A stretch of DNA of 64,000 bases from Xanthomonas hortorum (GCF_002940005.1 NZ_MDEF01000011.1); one strand, 5' to 3'; positions 1 through 8,092 are shown, counted from the first letter of the stretch. Notes: a model not told the origin generated them from the sequence alone. Numbers and translations are program-made.

Positions 1-317
1 AATTCAAGCTGGCCGATATGGCCACCCAACTGGTGGCCGCGCGGCAGATGGTGCACACCGCCGCACGCAAGCTCGATGCCGGCAGCCACGATGCCACTGT
101 GTGGTGCGCAATGGCCAAGCGCTTCGCCACCGACGCCGGCTTTGCGATCTGCGACGACGCACTGCAGATCCACGGCGGTTACGGCTATATCCGCGAGTAC
201 CCGATCGAACGCCTGCTGCGCGACAGCCGCGTGCATCGCATCCTGGAAGGCACCAACGAAGTGATGCGCATGATCATTGCGCGGCACTTGCTCAACGGCG
301 AGGAGGAACTGCGATGA
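1..317 (+). CDS. acyl-CoA dehydrogenase, C-terminal part (cut by window start)
   Basis: This is the last ~104 residues of an acyl-CoA dehydrogenase; the reading frame is open from base 3 and the gene begins upstream of the window. The flavin-domain C-terminal signature is clear: QIHGGYGYIREYPIERLLRD followed by an EGTNEVMRMIIAR tail, which contacts FAD and the adjacent subunit in this family. The enzyme oxidises an acyl-CoA to the 2,3-enoyl-CoA. Because the next three genes are an enoyl-CoA hydratase, a 3-hydroxyisobutyryl-CoA hydrolase and 3-hydroxyisobutyrate dehydrogenase, the likely substrate is isobutyryl-CoA from valine; that specificity is inferred from context. Its stop overlaps the next start by four bases (ATGA). 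Confidence 0.93.
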   Translation, partial: FKLADMATQLVAARQMVHTAARKLDAGSHDATVWCAMAKRFATDAGFAICDDALQIHGGYGYIREYPIERLLRDSRVHRILEGTNEVMRMIIARHLLNGEEELR

Positions 318-1111
318 GCGATTGGGAAGGGCGCGCGCATACCGGCCTGCAGGTCGAGCGCGATGGGCATGTGGCCATCGTCACGTTGAGCAACCCGCCG
401 GCCAATACCTGGACTGTGCAGAGTCTGGCTGCCTTGCGCGACCTGGTGCATGCATTGGATGCCGACCGCAGCGTGTATGCGTTGGTGATCACCGGCGAGG
501 GCGAAAAGTTCTTCAGCGCCGGTGCCGACCTCAAGCAATTCGCCGATGGCGACAAGGCCGCTGCACGCGAGGCCGCGCGTCGCTTCGGCGAAGCGTTCGA
601 GGCGTTGAGCGCCTTTCGTGGCGTGTCTATCGCCGCCATCAACGGCTATGCCATGGGCGGCGGCCTGGAATGCGCGCTGGCCTGCGACCTGCGCATTGCC
701 GAGCAGCAGGTGCATCTGGCGCTACCGGAAGCCAGCGTCGGTTTGCTGCCGTGCGCGGGTGGCACCCAGAACCTGCCGCGCCTGGTCGGCGAGGGCTGGG
801 CCAAGCGCATGATCCTGCTGGGCGAGCGTATCGATGCCGCCACCGCGCAACGGATCGGATTGGTGGAAGAGGTGGTTGGCAAGGGCGAATCGCGCGCGCT
901 GGCAGTTGCATGGGCGCAGCGTGCCGGCAAGCAGAGCCCGGTGAGCGTTGCGGCCTGCAAACGCCTGGTGCAATCCACCCGCCATGGCACGCACGCTGCG
1001 GCCTTGGTTGCCGAGCGCGAAGCCTTTGTCGATCTGTTTGAGCAAGCCGATCAGGCCGAGGGCGTCGCGGCATTCCTCGAGAAGCGCGCGCCGCAGTGGA
1101 GCAATGGCTGA
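314..1111 (+). CDS. enoyl-CoA hydratase/isomerase family protein
   Basis: Crotonase-fold protein of 265 residues, the normal length for a monofunctional enoyl-CoA hydratase. The oxyanion-hole region (FSAGADLKQF), the GGGLECALACDLRIA stretch and LPEASVGLLPCAGGTQNLPR carry the two glutamates expected for hydration. It should add water to the enoyl-CoA made by the upstream dehydrogenase. The ATG at 314 overlaps the upstream stop as ATGA, which indicates translational coupling; the same frame is open further upstream but that part runs antisense to family logic and inside the dehydrogenase. Its stop shares one base with the next start (TGATG). Confidence 0.93.
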   Translation: MSDWEGRAHTGLQVERDGHVAIVTLSNPPANTWTVQSLAALRDLVHALDADRSVYALVITGEGEKFFSAGADLKQFADGDKAAAREAARRFGEAFEALSAFRGVSIAAINGYAMGGGLECALACDLRIAEQQVHLALPEASVGLLPCAGGTQNLPRLVGEGWAKRMILLGERIDAATAQRIGLVEEVVGKGESRALAVAWAQRAGKQSPVSVAACKRLVQSTRHGTHAAALVAEREAFVDLFEQADQAEGVAAFLEKRAPQWSNG

Positions 1112-2298
1112 TGGTGGATGCCAACGCAACTGAAGAGGCACCGGTGCTGTTCGAGCAACGCGATTGCGCGGATGGGCATCGCATCGGCATCGCCACCTTG
1201 AATTCGCCCAAGACGCTCAACGGCCTGTCGTTGCAGATGACGCGCCTGCTGGATGCGCAGCTGCGCGTCTGGGCCGACGATGCGCAGATCGCCTGTGTGG
1301 TGTTGCGTGGTGCCGGCGAGAAAGCGTTCTGCGCGGGCGGCGATCTGCATGGTCTGTACCAGAGCATGCGCGCGCATCGCGATGCGGTTCCCGATGCGAA
1401 CGAACGCATCGCGCAACCGCAAGGCAATGCGCACGCCGCTGCGTTCTTCGAAGAAGAATATCGGCTCGACCATCGCATCCATACCTATCCCAAGCCGCTG
1501 CTGTGTTGGGGCCACGGTATTGTCATGGGCGGCGGCATCGGCCTGATGTCCGGCGCCAGCCATCGCGTGGTCACCGAGCGTTCGCGTCTGGCGATGCCGG
1601 AGATCAGCGTCGGCTTGTTTCCCGATGTCGGTGGCAGCTGGTTGTTGCGCCGCGTGCCGCACGCTGCCGGATTGTTTCTGGCACTGACCGGTGCGCCGTT
1701 GGGTGCGAGCGACGCTATCTACGCGGGGCTGGCGGATGTGCGTCTGGAACATGCGCAATACGCAGCGGTGCTGGATGCCTTGAGCGCGCACGCCTGGACG
1801 GGCAATGTGCAGAACGATCGCGGCCAACTCGGTGCGTTTTTGCACAGCATTGCGCAAGCTCTGGAGCCCGGCCCCTTGCAAGTGCATGCGGCCTTGATCG
1901 AGCAACTGGTGGCGGGCGACACGCTGGAAAAGGTGGTCGCTACGATCCTGGCACTGCAAAGCGAAGACGCCTGGTTGCAAGCCGCACGCGCAACGCTGGC
2001 AGCTGGCGCGCCCAGTTCCGCGCGGCTGGCCTGGGAGCTGCAACGTCATCCGGCTACAAGCACCCTGTCCGATACCTTCCGCACCGAATACGTGGCGGCG
2101 CTGCATGTCGCCGCACATGGCGACTTTGCCGAAGGCATCCGCGCGCTGCTGATCGACAAGGACCGCCAGCCGCAATGGCAACCGGCCTCGCTGGAAGAGG
2201 CGGATACGCAGTGGGCTGCTGCATTCTTTCATTCGCCCTGGCCCGCCGAAGAGCACCCGCTCGCCGATCTTGCTGTACGTGAAGTCGGTGAACGCTGA
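1111..2298 (+). CDS. 3-hydroxyisobutyryl-CoA hydrolase (crotonase family)
   Basis: Crotonase-fold protein of 395 residues, longer than plain hydratases and typical of the 3-hydroxyisobutyryl-CoA hydrolase branch. Diagnostic segments are AGGDLHGLY, MGGGIGLMSGASHRVV and PEISVGLFPDVGGSW. It releases CoA from 3-hydroxyisobutyryl-CoA, giving the free acid used by the next gene, MmsB. The ATG at 1111 was chosen because it overlaps the upstream stop by one base (TGATG); an in-frame GTG at 1096 would add five residues. The long C-terminal part (after about residue 250) is the part that separates this branch from short hydratases. Confidence 0.9.
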   Translation: MVDANATEEAPVLFEQRDCADGHRIGIATLNSPKTLNGLSLQMTRLLDAQLRVWADDAQIACVVLRGAGEKAFCAGGDLHGLYQSMRAHRDAVPDANERIAQPQGNAHAAAFFEEEYRLDHRIHTYPKPLLCWGHGIVMGGGIGLMSGASHRVVTERSRLAMPEISVGLFPDVGGSWLLRRVPHAAGLFLALTGAPLGASDAIYAGLADVRLEHAQYAAVLDALSAHAWTGNVQNDRGQLGAFLHSIAQALEPGPLQVHAALIEQLVAGDTLEKVVATILALQSEDAWLQAARATLAAGAPSSARLAWELQRHPATSTLSDTFRTEYVAALHVAAHGDFAEGIRALLIDKDRQPQWQPASLEEADTQWAAAFFHSPWPAEEHPLADLAVREVGER

Positions 2299-2469
2299 GT
2301 GGCCGGCAAATGCGGTTGATGGCCAGCGCAACGCGGACGCGGCAGGGGAATCGCAAGGTTCGCATTGGCACCGGCAAGCCTGAAGTTTGCAATGGTCGCC
2401 TTGCGGTCCAGCCGCCCGTCCATGACCGCACTAACTATTGATGATCGTTCTAACCTGGAAACCGACACC

Positions 2470-3357
2470 ATGAGCAAGATCGCTTTTATCGGCCTGGGCA
2501 ATATGGGCGGGCCGATGGCTGCCAACCTGATCAAGGCCGGGCACCAGCTATGCGTCTTCGATCTGGTGCCTGCCGCACTGGACGCCGCCGCCGCAGCCGG
2601 TGCGCATGCCGCCGGGTCGGCGCACGACACCTTGGCCGATGCGGAGATCGTGATCTCGATGCTGCCGGCCAGCCGCCATGTCGAAGGCCTGTATTTCGGC
2701 GAGGCCGGCATTCTGGCGCAGATTCCCGCAGGTGCCTTGGTGATCGACTGCAGCACCATTGCACCGGTTACCGCGCGCAAGGTCGCCGCTGCAGCGCAGG
2801 CGCGTGGCTTGGCGATGCTGGACGCGCCGGTTTCTGGCGGTACCGCGGGCGCGGCGGCCGGCACGCTGACCTTCATCGTCGGCGGTGCAGCCGAGACGCT
2901 TGAGCGCGCCCGCCCAGTGCTGCAGGCAATGGGCAAGAACATCTTCCACGTTGGCGACAGCGGCGCCGGCCAGGTCGCAAAACTGTGCAACAACATGGCG
3001 CTGGGCGTGATCATGGCGGCCACCGGCGAGGCGCTGGCGCTGGGCGTCGCGCAGGGGCTGGACCCGGCGGTGCTGTCGCAGATGATGGCGGTCAGCACCG
3101 GGCGCAGCTGGGCCACCGAAGTCTGTAATCCCTGGCCGGGCGTGTTGCCCAATGCACCGGCCTCGCGCGGTTACAGCGGCGGCTTCGGCAACGATCTGAT
3201 GCTCAAGGATCTGGGGCTGGTCGCCGAATCCGCAGTGCAGGCGGGCGTGTCGATTCCGCTCGGCGAGCTGGCGCGCAATCTGTACGCGATGAACAGCCAG
3301 GCCGGTAACGGTGCGCTGGATTTTTCCAGCGTGATCAAGCTGGTGGCCAAGGTTTGA
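2470..3357 (+). CDS. mmsB: 3-hydroxyisobutyrate dehydrogenase
   Basis: NAD-dependent beta-hydroxyacid dehydrogenase of 295 residues, full family length. The N-terminal Rossmann motif FIGLGNMGGPMAANLIKAG, the substrate-binding DAPVSGGTAGAAAGTL and the catalytic-lysine segment GAGQVAKLCNNM are all present in order. It oxidises 3-hydroxyisobutyrate to methylmalonate semialdehyde in valine breakdown. The ATG at 2470 begins at the usual MSKIAFIGLG; the frame is open upstream but 171 bases separate it from the previous stop, so it may have its own translation signal. The stop codon directly abuts a GAGTGGCTAA repeat end. Confidence 0.93.
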   Translation: MSKIAFIGLGNMGGPMAANLIKAGHQLCVFDLVPAALDAAAAAGAHAAGSAHDTLADAEIVISMLPASRHVEGLYFGEAGILAQIPAGALVIDCSTIAPVTARKVAAAAQARGLAMLDAPVSGGTAGAAAGTLTFIVGGAAETLERARPVLQAMGKNIFHVGDSGAGQVAKLCNNMALGVIMAATGEALALGVAQGLDPAVLSQMMAVSTGRSWATEVCNPWPGVLPNAPASRGYSGGFGNDLMLKDLGLVAESAVQAGVSIPLGELARNLYAMNSQAGNGALDFSSVIKLVAKV

Positions 3358-3377
3358 GAGTGGCTAATAGAGCTACT

Positions 3378-3399
3378 ACGCCCACCACTAGGTGGGCGT
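3378..3399 (+). terminator. hairpin 20 bases after mmsB, terminator-like
   Basis: A perfect 9-bp stem, ACGCCCACC and GGTGGGCGT, encloses an ACTA loop just after mmsB. No T-run follows, so it could stabilise the mRNA 3' end or end transcription with Rho rather than act as a classical intrinsic terminator. Confidence 0.45.
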
Positions 3400-3477
3400 C
3401 GCCGGCGTTGTAACTCGTATCCGTCTTGATGTAACTCGCATCCGTTTTGATAGGTGATCGAACGGGGATGCGTCGGG

Positions 3478-3684
3478 TGCAGAGCGGATGATTTGCGGCT
3501 TGGCTTCGAGGCCCTTGCCCGCCCAGCGTCGCGGGACACGCCGCAAGGCAGAGCGGCTGATCTGTGGCTTGTCTGCGAGGCCCTTGCCCGCCCAGCGTCG
3601 TGGGACACGCCGCAAGGCAGAGCGGCTGATCTGTGGCTTGTCTGCGGGGCCCTTGCCCGCTCACCGTCGCGGGACACGCCGCAA
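3478..3684. repeat. three tandem copies of a 69-bp unit
   Basis: The string GGGACACGCCGCAAG recurs at 3533, 3602 and 3671, exactly 69 bases apart, each preceded by CCCTTGCCCGC. The first copy is the most diverged and the second and third are close to identical. The unit matches the left half of the hairpin element that follows, so the array probably arose by repeated duplication of that half. Open frames seen here on both strands are the repeat translated and are not genes. Confidence 0.85.
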
Positions 3685-3752
3685 GTACGTCCCTGTAGGC
3701 TCTTACGCGGCATCCATGCCGCGTAAGGTCCCGCGACGGTGAGGGGGCAAGG
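3651..3752 (+). repeat. covarying hairpin element, copy 1
   Basis: The outer arms at 3651-3675 and 3728-3752 are 25-base inverted repeats with one mismatch. Inside lies the conserved core GGGACACGCCGCAAGTACGT and an inner perfect palindrome, TTACGCGGCAT-CC-ATGCCGCGTAA. The same core occurs at 63453-63552, 63621-63717 and, truncated, from 63927. The arms of this copy differ in sequence from the other copies but pair with each other. Confidence 0.85.
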
Positions 3753-3781
3753 ACCAGTCGAGAGTGTCGGTGTGCATGGTT

Positions 3782-3822
3782 GCAAGCAGGGCAAGCAGGG
3801 CAAGCAGGGCAAGCAGGGCAAG
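3782..3822. repeat. 9-bp tandem repeat (GCAAGCAGG), about 4.5 copies
   Basis: Four perfect GCAAGCAGG units are followed by a partial GCAAG. A short perfect array like this is prone to copy-number change by slippage. It lies between genes. Confidence 0.9.
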
Positions 3823-4113
3823 TAATGCGGCCGTCCGATGATGTGCGGTCTGATCGGCTCCTCTCGATCCGAGCAATGTCACTGCCACTACCGACATCAC
3901 TCCACTCGTCAACGAAGGCAGTGTGGCCAGCACGTTGCCGCCATCGCTGCGGCGTTCGAGAGCTTTTGTTAGCCGCTCCAAGTTGCCACCCGGCCTGTGG
4001 GCAATAAGGCACATCACCGCGCCCACGTGATGTGATGTCATCACGCGCAGGTGTAATAGTCTCCGCCATCGCGTGCGCCTAAGGTGCGCGGATCGCACGA
4101 GGCCACCGCATCC

Positions 4114-5082
4114 ATGGGACACGACCACAACCACGCACCTAGCGACATCCGCCACGAGAAGCCGTTGTGGTGGGCGCTCGCACTGACCGCCACCTTCCTG
4201 TTGGCGGAGGTCATCGGCGCGTTCATCACCAACAGCCTGGCGCTGCTGTCCGACGCCGCGCATATGGCCACCGACACCGTGGGTTTGATGATTGCGCTGG
4301 TCGCGGTGCGCCTGAGCCGTCGCCCTGCCGACGCGCGTCGCACCTATGGCTATGTGCGTCTGGAGGCGCTCGGCGCGCTGGCCAATGGCGCGCTGTTGTT
4401 CGCGGTCGGCGCTTACATCCTGTGGGAAGCCGCGCAACGCTTTCGCGCGCCCCAGGACATTTCCTCCAGCGGCATGCTGTGGATCGCCGGCTTCGGCCTG
4501 GTGATCAATCTGATCGCGATGAAGCTGCTGCACGCCGGCAGCGGTGAGAGTCTCAACGTCAAGGGTGCCTATCTGGAAGTCTGGAGCGACATGCTCGGCT
4601 CGGTGGCGGTGATCATCGGCGCGCTGCTGATCCGCTGGACCGGCTGGCAGTGGATCGACCCGGTGCTGGCCGTGCTGATCGGCCTGTGGGTGCTGCCGCG
4701 CACCTGGGTGCTGTTGCGCGAAGCGATCAATGTATTGCTCGAAGGCGTGCCCAAAGGCATCGACCTGCCTCAGGTGCAGCAAGCACTGAGCAGTTATCCC
4801 GGCGTCGAAGACATCCATGACCTGCACGTCTGGGCGCTGGCCTCCAGCACACCCGCACTCACTGCACACGTGGTGGTCAGCGAAAGCACCGACCGCGACC
4901 GCCTGCGCGAGGCGCTCGGCCAACTCCTGCACGAGCGCTTCGAGATCACCCACGTCACCCTGCAGGTGGAAAGCGGCGACTGCGGCACCGAGCCGTGCGG
5001 GACGCCAAGCGTGTCGAAAGGCGCTGCAGAAGACAGCCATCAAGGCCACTCGCACCTGCATGGCGCGCGCCATCATCACTGA
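4114..5082 (+). CDS. cation diffusion facilitator (CzcD/ZitB-like heavy-metal efflux)
   Basis: Inner-membrane metal exporter of the CDF family, 322 residues. It starts with a His-rich MGHDHNH segment and ends with HQGHSHLHGARHHH, both typical metal-gathering tails of zinc/cobalt/cadmium exporters. Membrane helices include LWWALALTATFLLAEVIGAF, and the zinc-site motifs SDAAHMATD (helix 2) and EVWSDMLGS (helix 5) supply the D/H residues. A cytoplasmic dimerisation domain follows from about residue 205. The ATG at 4114 is preferred; an in-frame GTG at 4084 would add ten residues with no family match. It converges on the beta-oxidation gene and shares its terminator. Confidence 0.92.
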   Translation: MGHDHNHAPSDIRHEKPLWWALALTATFLLAEVIGAFITNSLALLSDAAHMATDTVGLMIALVAVRLSRRPADARRTYGYVRLEALGALANGALLFAVGAYILWEAAQRFRAPQDISSSGMLWIAGFGLVINLIAMKLLHAGSGESLNVKGAYLEVWSDMLGSVAVIIGALLIRWTGWQWIDPVLAVLIGLWVLPRTWVLLREAINVLLEGVPKGIDLPQVQQALSSYPGVEDIHDLHVWALASSTPALTAHVVVSESTDRDRLREALGQLLHERFEITHVTLQVESGDCGTEPCGTPSVSKGAAEDSHQGHSHLHGARHHH

Positions 5083-5104
5083 TGGGTAGTGTGGTGCTCC
5101 AAAC

Positions 5105-5133
5105 AAAAAAGGCCGCCAATGGTGGCCTTTTTT
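5105..5133. terminator. bidirectional intrinsic terminator
   Basis: AAAAAAGGCC and GGCCTTTTTT form the arms, with a small GCC-AAT-GGT top. The A-run on one side and the T-run on the other let it work on both strands, which fits its place between two convergent genes. Confidence 0.9.
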
Positions 5134-5154
5134 GTTATCGGATTTGAGACAAAA

Positions 5155-7236
5155 TCACGCCACCGCCTCACGCAACAACGGCGAATCCCAGCCTGGGCGC
5201 GGCGCAAAACGATCGCCGTAACGCGCATGCAGTGCCTGCAAACGGTCCAGCAGCGCGTCGGCGCCGACACTGCGGATGTGCTGGATCGGGCCGCCACGGA
5301 ACGGGGCAAAGCCGGTGCCGAAGATCACGCCTGCGTCGAGCAGGTCCGCATCGGCTACCACGCCGTCATGCAGGCAGGCGACCGCTTCGTTGAGCAGCGG
5401 CAGGATCAAGCGGTCCTCAAGATCCGCCGGCACCGCGTAGCCGCTGGCGACCTCCGGTTTGACCGCGCGGCCGTTCTCCCACTTGTACAGACCCTGGCCG
5501 TCCTTCTTGCCGCGCTTGCCCGCTTCCACCGTGGCCAACGCGGCAGGAATCGGCAGATGCAGGAAGGGGGCGAGTTCTGCGCCCACGCCGGCGGCAACAT
5601 CCAGCCCCACCGTATCGATCAGTTCGATCGGCCCCATCGGCATGCCGAACTTCACTGCGGTCTTGTCCAGCACCGGGCCCGGCACGCCTTCGGCATACGC
5701 GGTGGCCGCTTCGAGCAGATACGGGAACAGCACGCGATTGACCAGGAAACCGGGCGTGCCCGCCACCGGCACCGGGAACTTGTCCAGCGCCTTGCAGAAC
5801 GCGGCCAGGCGCGTGACGTTGGCCGGATCCAGGCCGTCGTGTTGCACGATTTCCACCAGCGGCATCATCGACACTGGATTGAAGTAGTGCAGGCCGGCGA
5901 ACTGCGCCGGGCGCTGGATGTGTCCACGCAACTCGGTCAACGGAATCGACGAGGTGTTGGTGGTCAGCAATGCATCGGGCTTGAGCTGCGGCTCGATGGA
6001 CTGATACAGATCGCGCTTGGCCTGCGGATGTTCGATGATCGCTTCGATCACCAGGTCCGCCTGCGCCACGCCCGCACCGGCCAGGTCGCCACGCAGGCGC
6101 GCCGCCACTGCCGGCCGCTTGGCCTCGTCTTTCACGCGCTTGGCGAACAACTCGCCGCCGCGCGTCAACGCGGTATCGATGAAGCGCTGCTCGCGATCCT
6201 GCAGCGTGACCTCGAAGCCCTTGTAGGCCGCCCAGGCCGCAATATCGCCGCCCATCACGCCGGCGCCGATCACATGCACATGGCGGATAGGGGCCAGCGA
6301 CGCAGCGCCAGCATCCTTGCCGCCCAGCGCTTTCAAGCGCTCGGTGAGGAAGAAGATGCGGATCAGATTGCGCGCGGTCGGCGTGCTGGCGAGTTTCACC
6401 ACCGCCTTGCGCTCGGCGGCCAGGCGCGCCTGGATGCCGCTGCCACCGGCGCGTTCCCACACGTTGATCAACGCATACGGCGCCGGGTAATGCTCCTTGC
6501 GCGCCTTGCGTGCGACCTGTTTGCGCATCTGTGGCGCCAGCAGCTTGCGCGCAATCAAGGTGTTGGTGGCCCACGCAGTGGCGCGTTGTTTGAACGGGCG
6601 TTTGCTGCCGGTGAGGGCCAGTGCGGCGGCGACATCCACCAGCACCGCAGGCGCGGCGACCTTGTCGACCAGACCCATCGCGCGCGCGGTCTTGGCCGAT
6701 ACGGTGCGGCCGGTCAGCATCAGATCCATCGCCGCTGGCGCACCGATCAGACGCGGCAAGCGGGCGCTGCCGCCCCAGCCTGGAAAGATGCCGAGCTTGG
6801 TTTCCGGCAGGCCGATGCGCGTGCTGCCATCGTCGGAGGCCACCCGATACCGGCACGCCAGCGCGATCTCGGTACCGCCGCCCATGCAGAAGCCGTGGAT
6901 CGCCGCGACTGTGGGGCAGGGCAGTTCGGCCAGCTTCTGAAACACGCTCTGGCCGCGCTGGATCGCGTCGTTGACGGTGCCCTTGCGGTCGAATTCCTGA
7001 AATTCCTTGAGGTCGGCGCCGGCGATGAAGCCGTTGGCCTTGCCCGAGCGCAGCACCACGCCCTTGGGCGGCTCCAGTGCCAGTCGTTCGATCAGCGCGC
7101 CCAGTTCGAGCAGTACCTCCTGCGAAAACGCGTTGACCGGTGCACCTTGGCGATCAAGGCTGAGCACGACCACGCCGTCCTCGCGCAGGTCGGCCTGCCA
7201 ATGGCTGAATCGGAGCCCGTCGAAACCTGGAAGCAT
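5155..7236 (-). CDS. bifunctional enoyl-CoA hydratase / 3-hydroxyacyl-CoA dehydrogenase (FadB/FadJ-like)
   Basis: Fused beta-oxidation enzyme of 693 residues, close to the ~710-730 residues of FadB/FadJ alpha subunits. The N-terminal crotonase domain shows GFIAGADLKEF, GGGTEIALACRYRVA and LPETKLGIFPGWGGSARLPR. The middle NAD-binding domain has VIGAGVMGGDIA, and the catalytic HYFNPVSMMPLVEI lies in the 3-hydroxyacyl-CoA dehydrogenase part, followed by the C-terminal dehydrogenase domain. It should hydrate 2-enoyl-CoA and oxidise the 3-hydroxyacyl-CoA. No thiolase lies next to it, which resembles fadJ more than fadBA; a thiolase is encoded at 38.2 kb. The ATG at 7236 gives a normal N-terminus. 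Confidence 0.92.
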   Translation of the reverse strand: MLPGFDGLRFSHWQADLREDGVVVLSLDRQGAPVNAFSQEVLLELGALIERLALEPPKGVVLRSGKANGFIAGADLKEFQEFDRKGTVNDAIQRGQSVFQKLAELPCPTVAAIHGFCMGGGTEIALACRYRVASDDGSTRIGLPETKLGIFPGWGGSARLPRLIGAPAAMDLMLTGRTVSAKTARAMGLVDKVAAPAVLVDVAAALALTGSKRPFKQRATAWATNTLIARKLLAPQMRKQVARKARKEHYPAPYALINVWERAGGSGIQARLAAERKAVVKLASTPTARNLIRIFFLTERLKALGGKDAGAASLAPIRHVHVIGAGVMGGDIAAWAAYKGFEVTLQDREQRFIDTALTRGGELFAKRVKDEAKRPAVAARLRGDLAGAGVAQADLVIEAIIEHPQAKRDLYQSIEPQLKPDALLTTNTSSIPLTELRGHIQRPAQFAGLHYFNPVSMMPLVEIVQHDGLDPANVTRLAAFCKALDKFPVPVAGTPGFLVNRVLFPYLLEAATAYAEGVPGPVLDKTAVKFGMPMGPIELIDTVGLDVAAGVGAELAPFLHLPIPAALATVEAGKRGKKDGQGLYKWENGRAVKPEVASGYAVPADLEDRLILPLLNEAVACLHDGVVADADLLDAGVIFGTGFAPFRGGPIQHIRSVGADALLDRLQALHARYGDRFAPRPGWDSPLLREAVA

Positions 7237-7404
7237 GCGTCTGGCCGTCCGGAGATATAAGGAAAGATCGTTATCATCCAGAGGTTGTTTCCTTCACGTC
7301 AAATACCCATACCTGTCGACAGGGCCGCGTGCGCTTGGTGCGAGGCGTCGCCAGCGGCGCATCGGTGCCGCTACCCTGATGCGTGACGATCGTACGGATC
7401 GGTA

Positions 7405-7432
7405 TGAACTTTTCTTTTCAATGGCGGTCTCA
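7405..7432 (+). promoter_or_regulatory. sigma-E-type promoter upstream of rpoE
   Basis: TGAACTT (7405-7411) and TCTCA (7428-7432) are separated by exactly 16 bases. The known sigma-E consensus is GGAACTT-N16-TCnnA, so this is a near match and suggests autoregulation of rpoE. Transcription would start near 7438-7440, about 30 bases before the chosen rpoE start. Confidence 0.65.
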
Positions 7433-7471
7433 TTGCCCGACTTCGGTGGGCTGACAGGAGTGCGGCCCGAC

Positions 7472-8092
7472 ATGGCCGAAGTCGATACACCTCAGGAGCT
7501 GGACCTGGAACTGGTCCGGCGTGTGCAGCGCGGCGAGAGCGCAGCGTTCGATGTGCTGGTGCGCAAATACCAGCACCGCATCGTTGCGTTGATCGGGCGT
7601 TACATCGCCGATTGGAGCGAATGTCAGGACGTGGCCCAGGATACGTTTGTGCGCGCCTACCGCGCGATCAACAGTTTCCGCGGCGATTCGCAGTTCTATA
7701 CATGGTTGCACCGCATTGCCGTGAACACTGCCAAGAACCATCTGGTTGCGCACAACCGGCGTCCGCCCACCGACGACATCGAGATCAGCGATGCCGAGCA
7801 GTTCGATGGGGCGACACGCTTGCGCGACACCGACACCCCGGAGCGCGAATTGATGCGACAGGAGCTGGAACAAACGGTGATGCGTGCGGTCCAAGCCCTG
7901 CCGGAAGAACTTCGGTCGGCCATCACCCTGCGCGAGGTGGATGGGCTGAGCTACGACGAAATCGCGCGAAAAATGGATTGCCCGATCGGAACGGTGCGCT
8001 CGCGCATCTTCCGGGCGCGCGAGGCCATCGACATCGAGCTGCGGCCTCTGCTGGAGACCGAAAGCGCTACCCGTGAGCGACACCGCGTATGA
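7472..8092 (+). CDS. rpoE: RNA polymerase sigma factor RpoE (ECF, envelope stress)
   Basis: ECF sigma factor of 206 residues that directs RNA polymerase to envelope-stress promoters. Region 2 is seen at QDVAQDTFVRAYRAINSFRGDSQFYTW-like sequence (about residues 50-80), and region 4 at LPEELRSAITLREVDGLSYDEIA with the helix-turn-helix near the C-terminus. The ATG at 7472 is chosen because an ACAGGAG sequence lies 11 bases upstream and because an alternative ATG at 7422 lies inside the predicted promoter. The stop overlaps the rseA start (ATGA), as expected for a sigma/anti-sigma pair. Confidence 0.95.
   Translation: MAEVDTPQELDLELVRRVQRGESAAFDVLVRKYQHRIVALIGRYIADWSECQDVAQDTFVRAYRAINSFRGDSQFYTWLHRIAVNTAKNHLVAHNRRPPTDDIEISDAEQFDGATRLRDTDTPERELMRQELEQTVMRAVQALPEELRSAITLREVDGLSYDEIARKMDCPIGTVRSRIFRAREAIDIELRPLLETESATRERHRV

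Larger units (their letters stand above)
3356..3984. repeat. interval bounded by inverted GAG(T/C)GGCTAA-type ends
   Basis: The left edge reads GAGAGTGGCTAATAGAGC directly at the mmsB stop. The right edge reads GCTTTTGTTAGCCGCTCC, whose complement GGAGCGGCTAACAAAAGC closely matches the left edge. The same end sequences bound shorter elements at about 18657-18729 and 37012-37154. The interval holds no gene: it contains the 69-bp tandem repeat, the covarying hairpin element and the 9-bp repeat. Treating the whole interval as one unit is an inference; the ends may be independent. Confidence 0.4.

Noticed and set aside
3335..4069. Open frames with repeated peptides in the mmsB-CDF spacer
   Set aside because: They are the 69-bp tandem repeat read in several frames on both strands, and the repeat family occurs elsewhere with other frames.
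5089..7260. A 723-codon open frame on the plus strand across the FadB-like gene
   Set aside because: It is the antisense of a full-length, motif-complete beta-oxidation enzyme; high GC gives long antisense frames. Its translation is Arg, His and Gln rich and has no domain.
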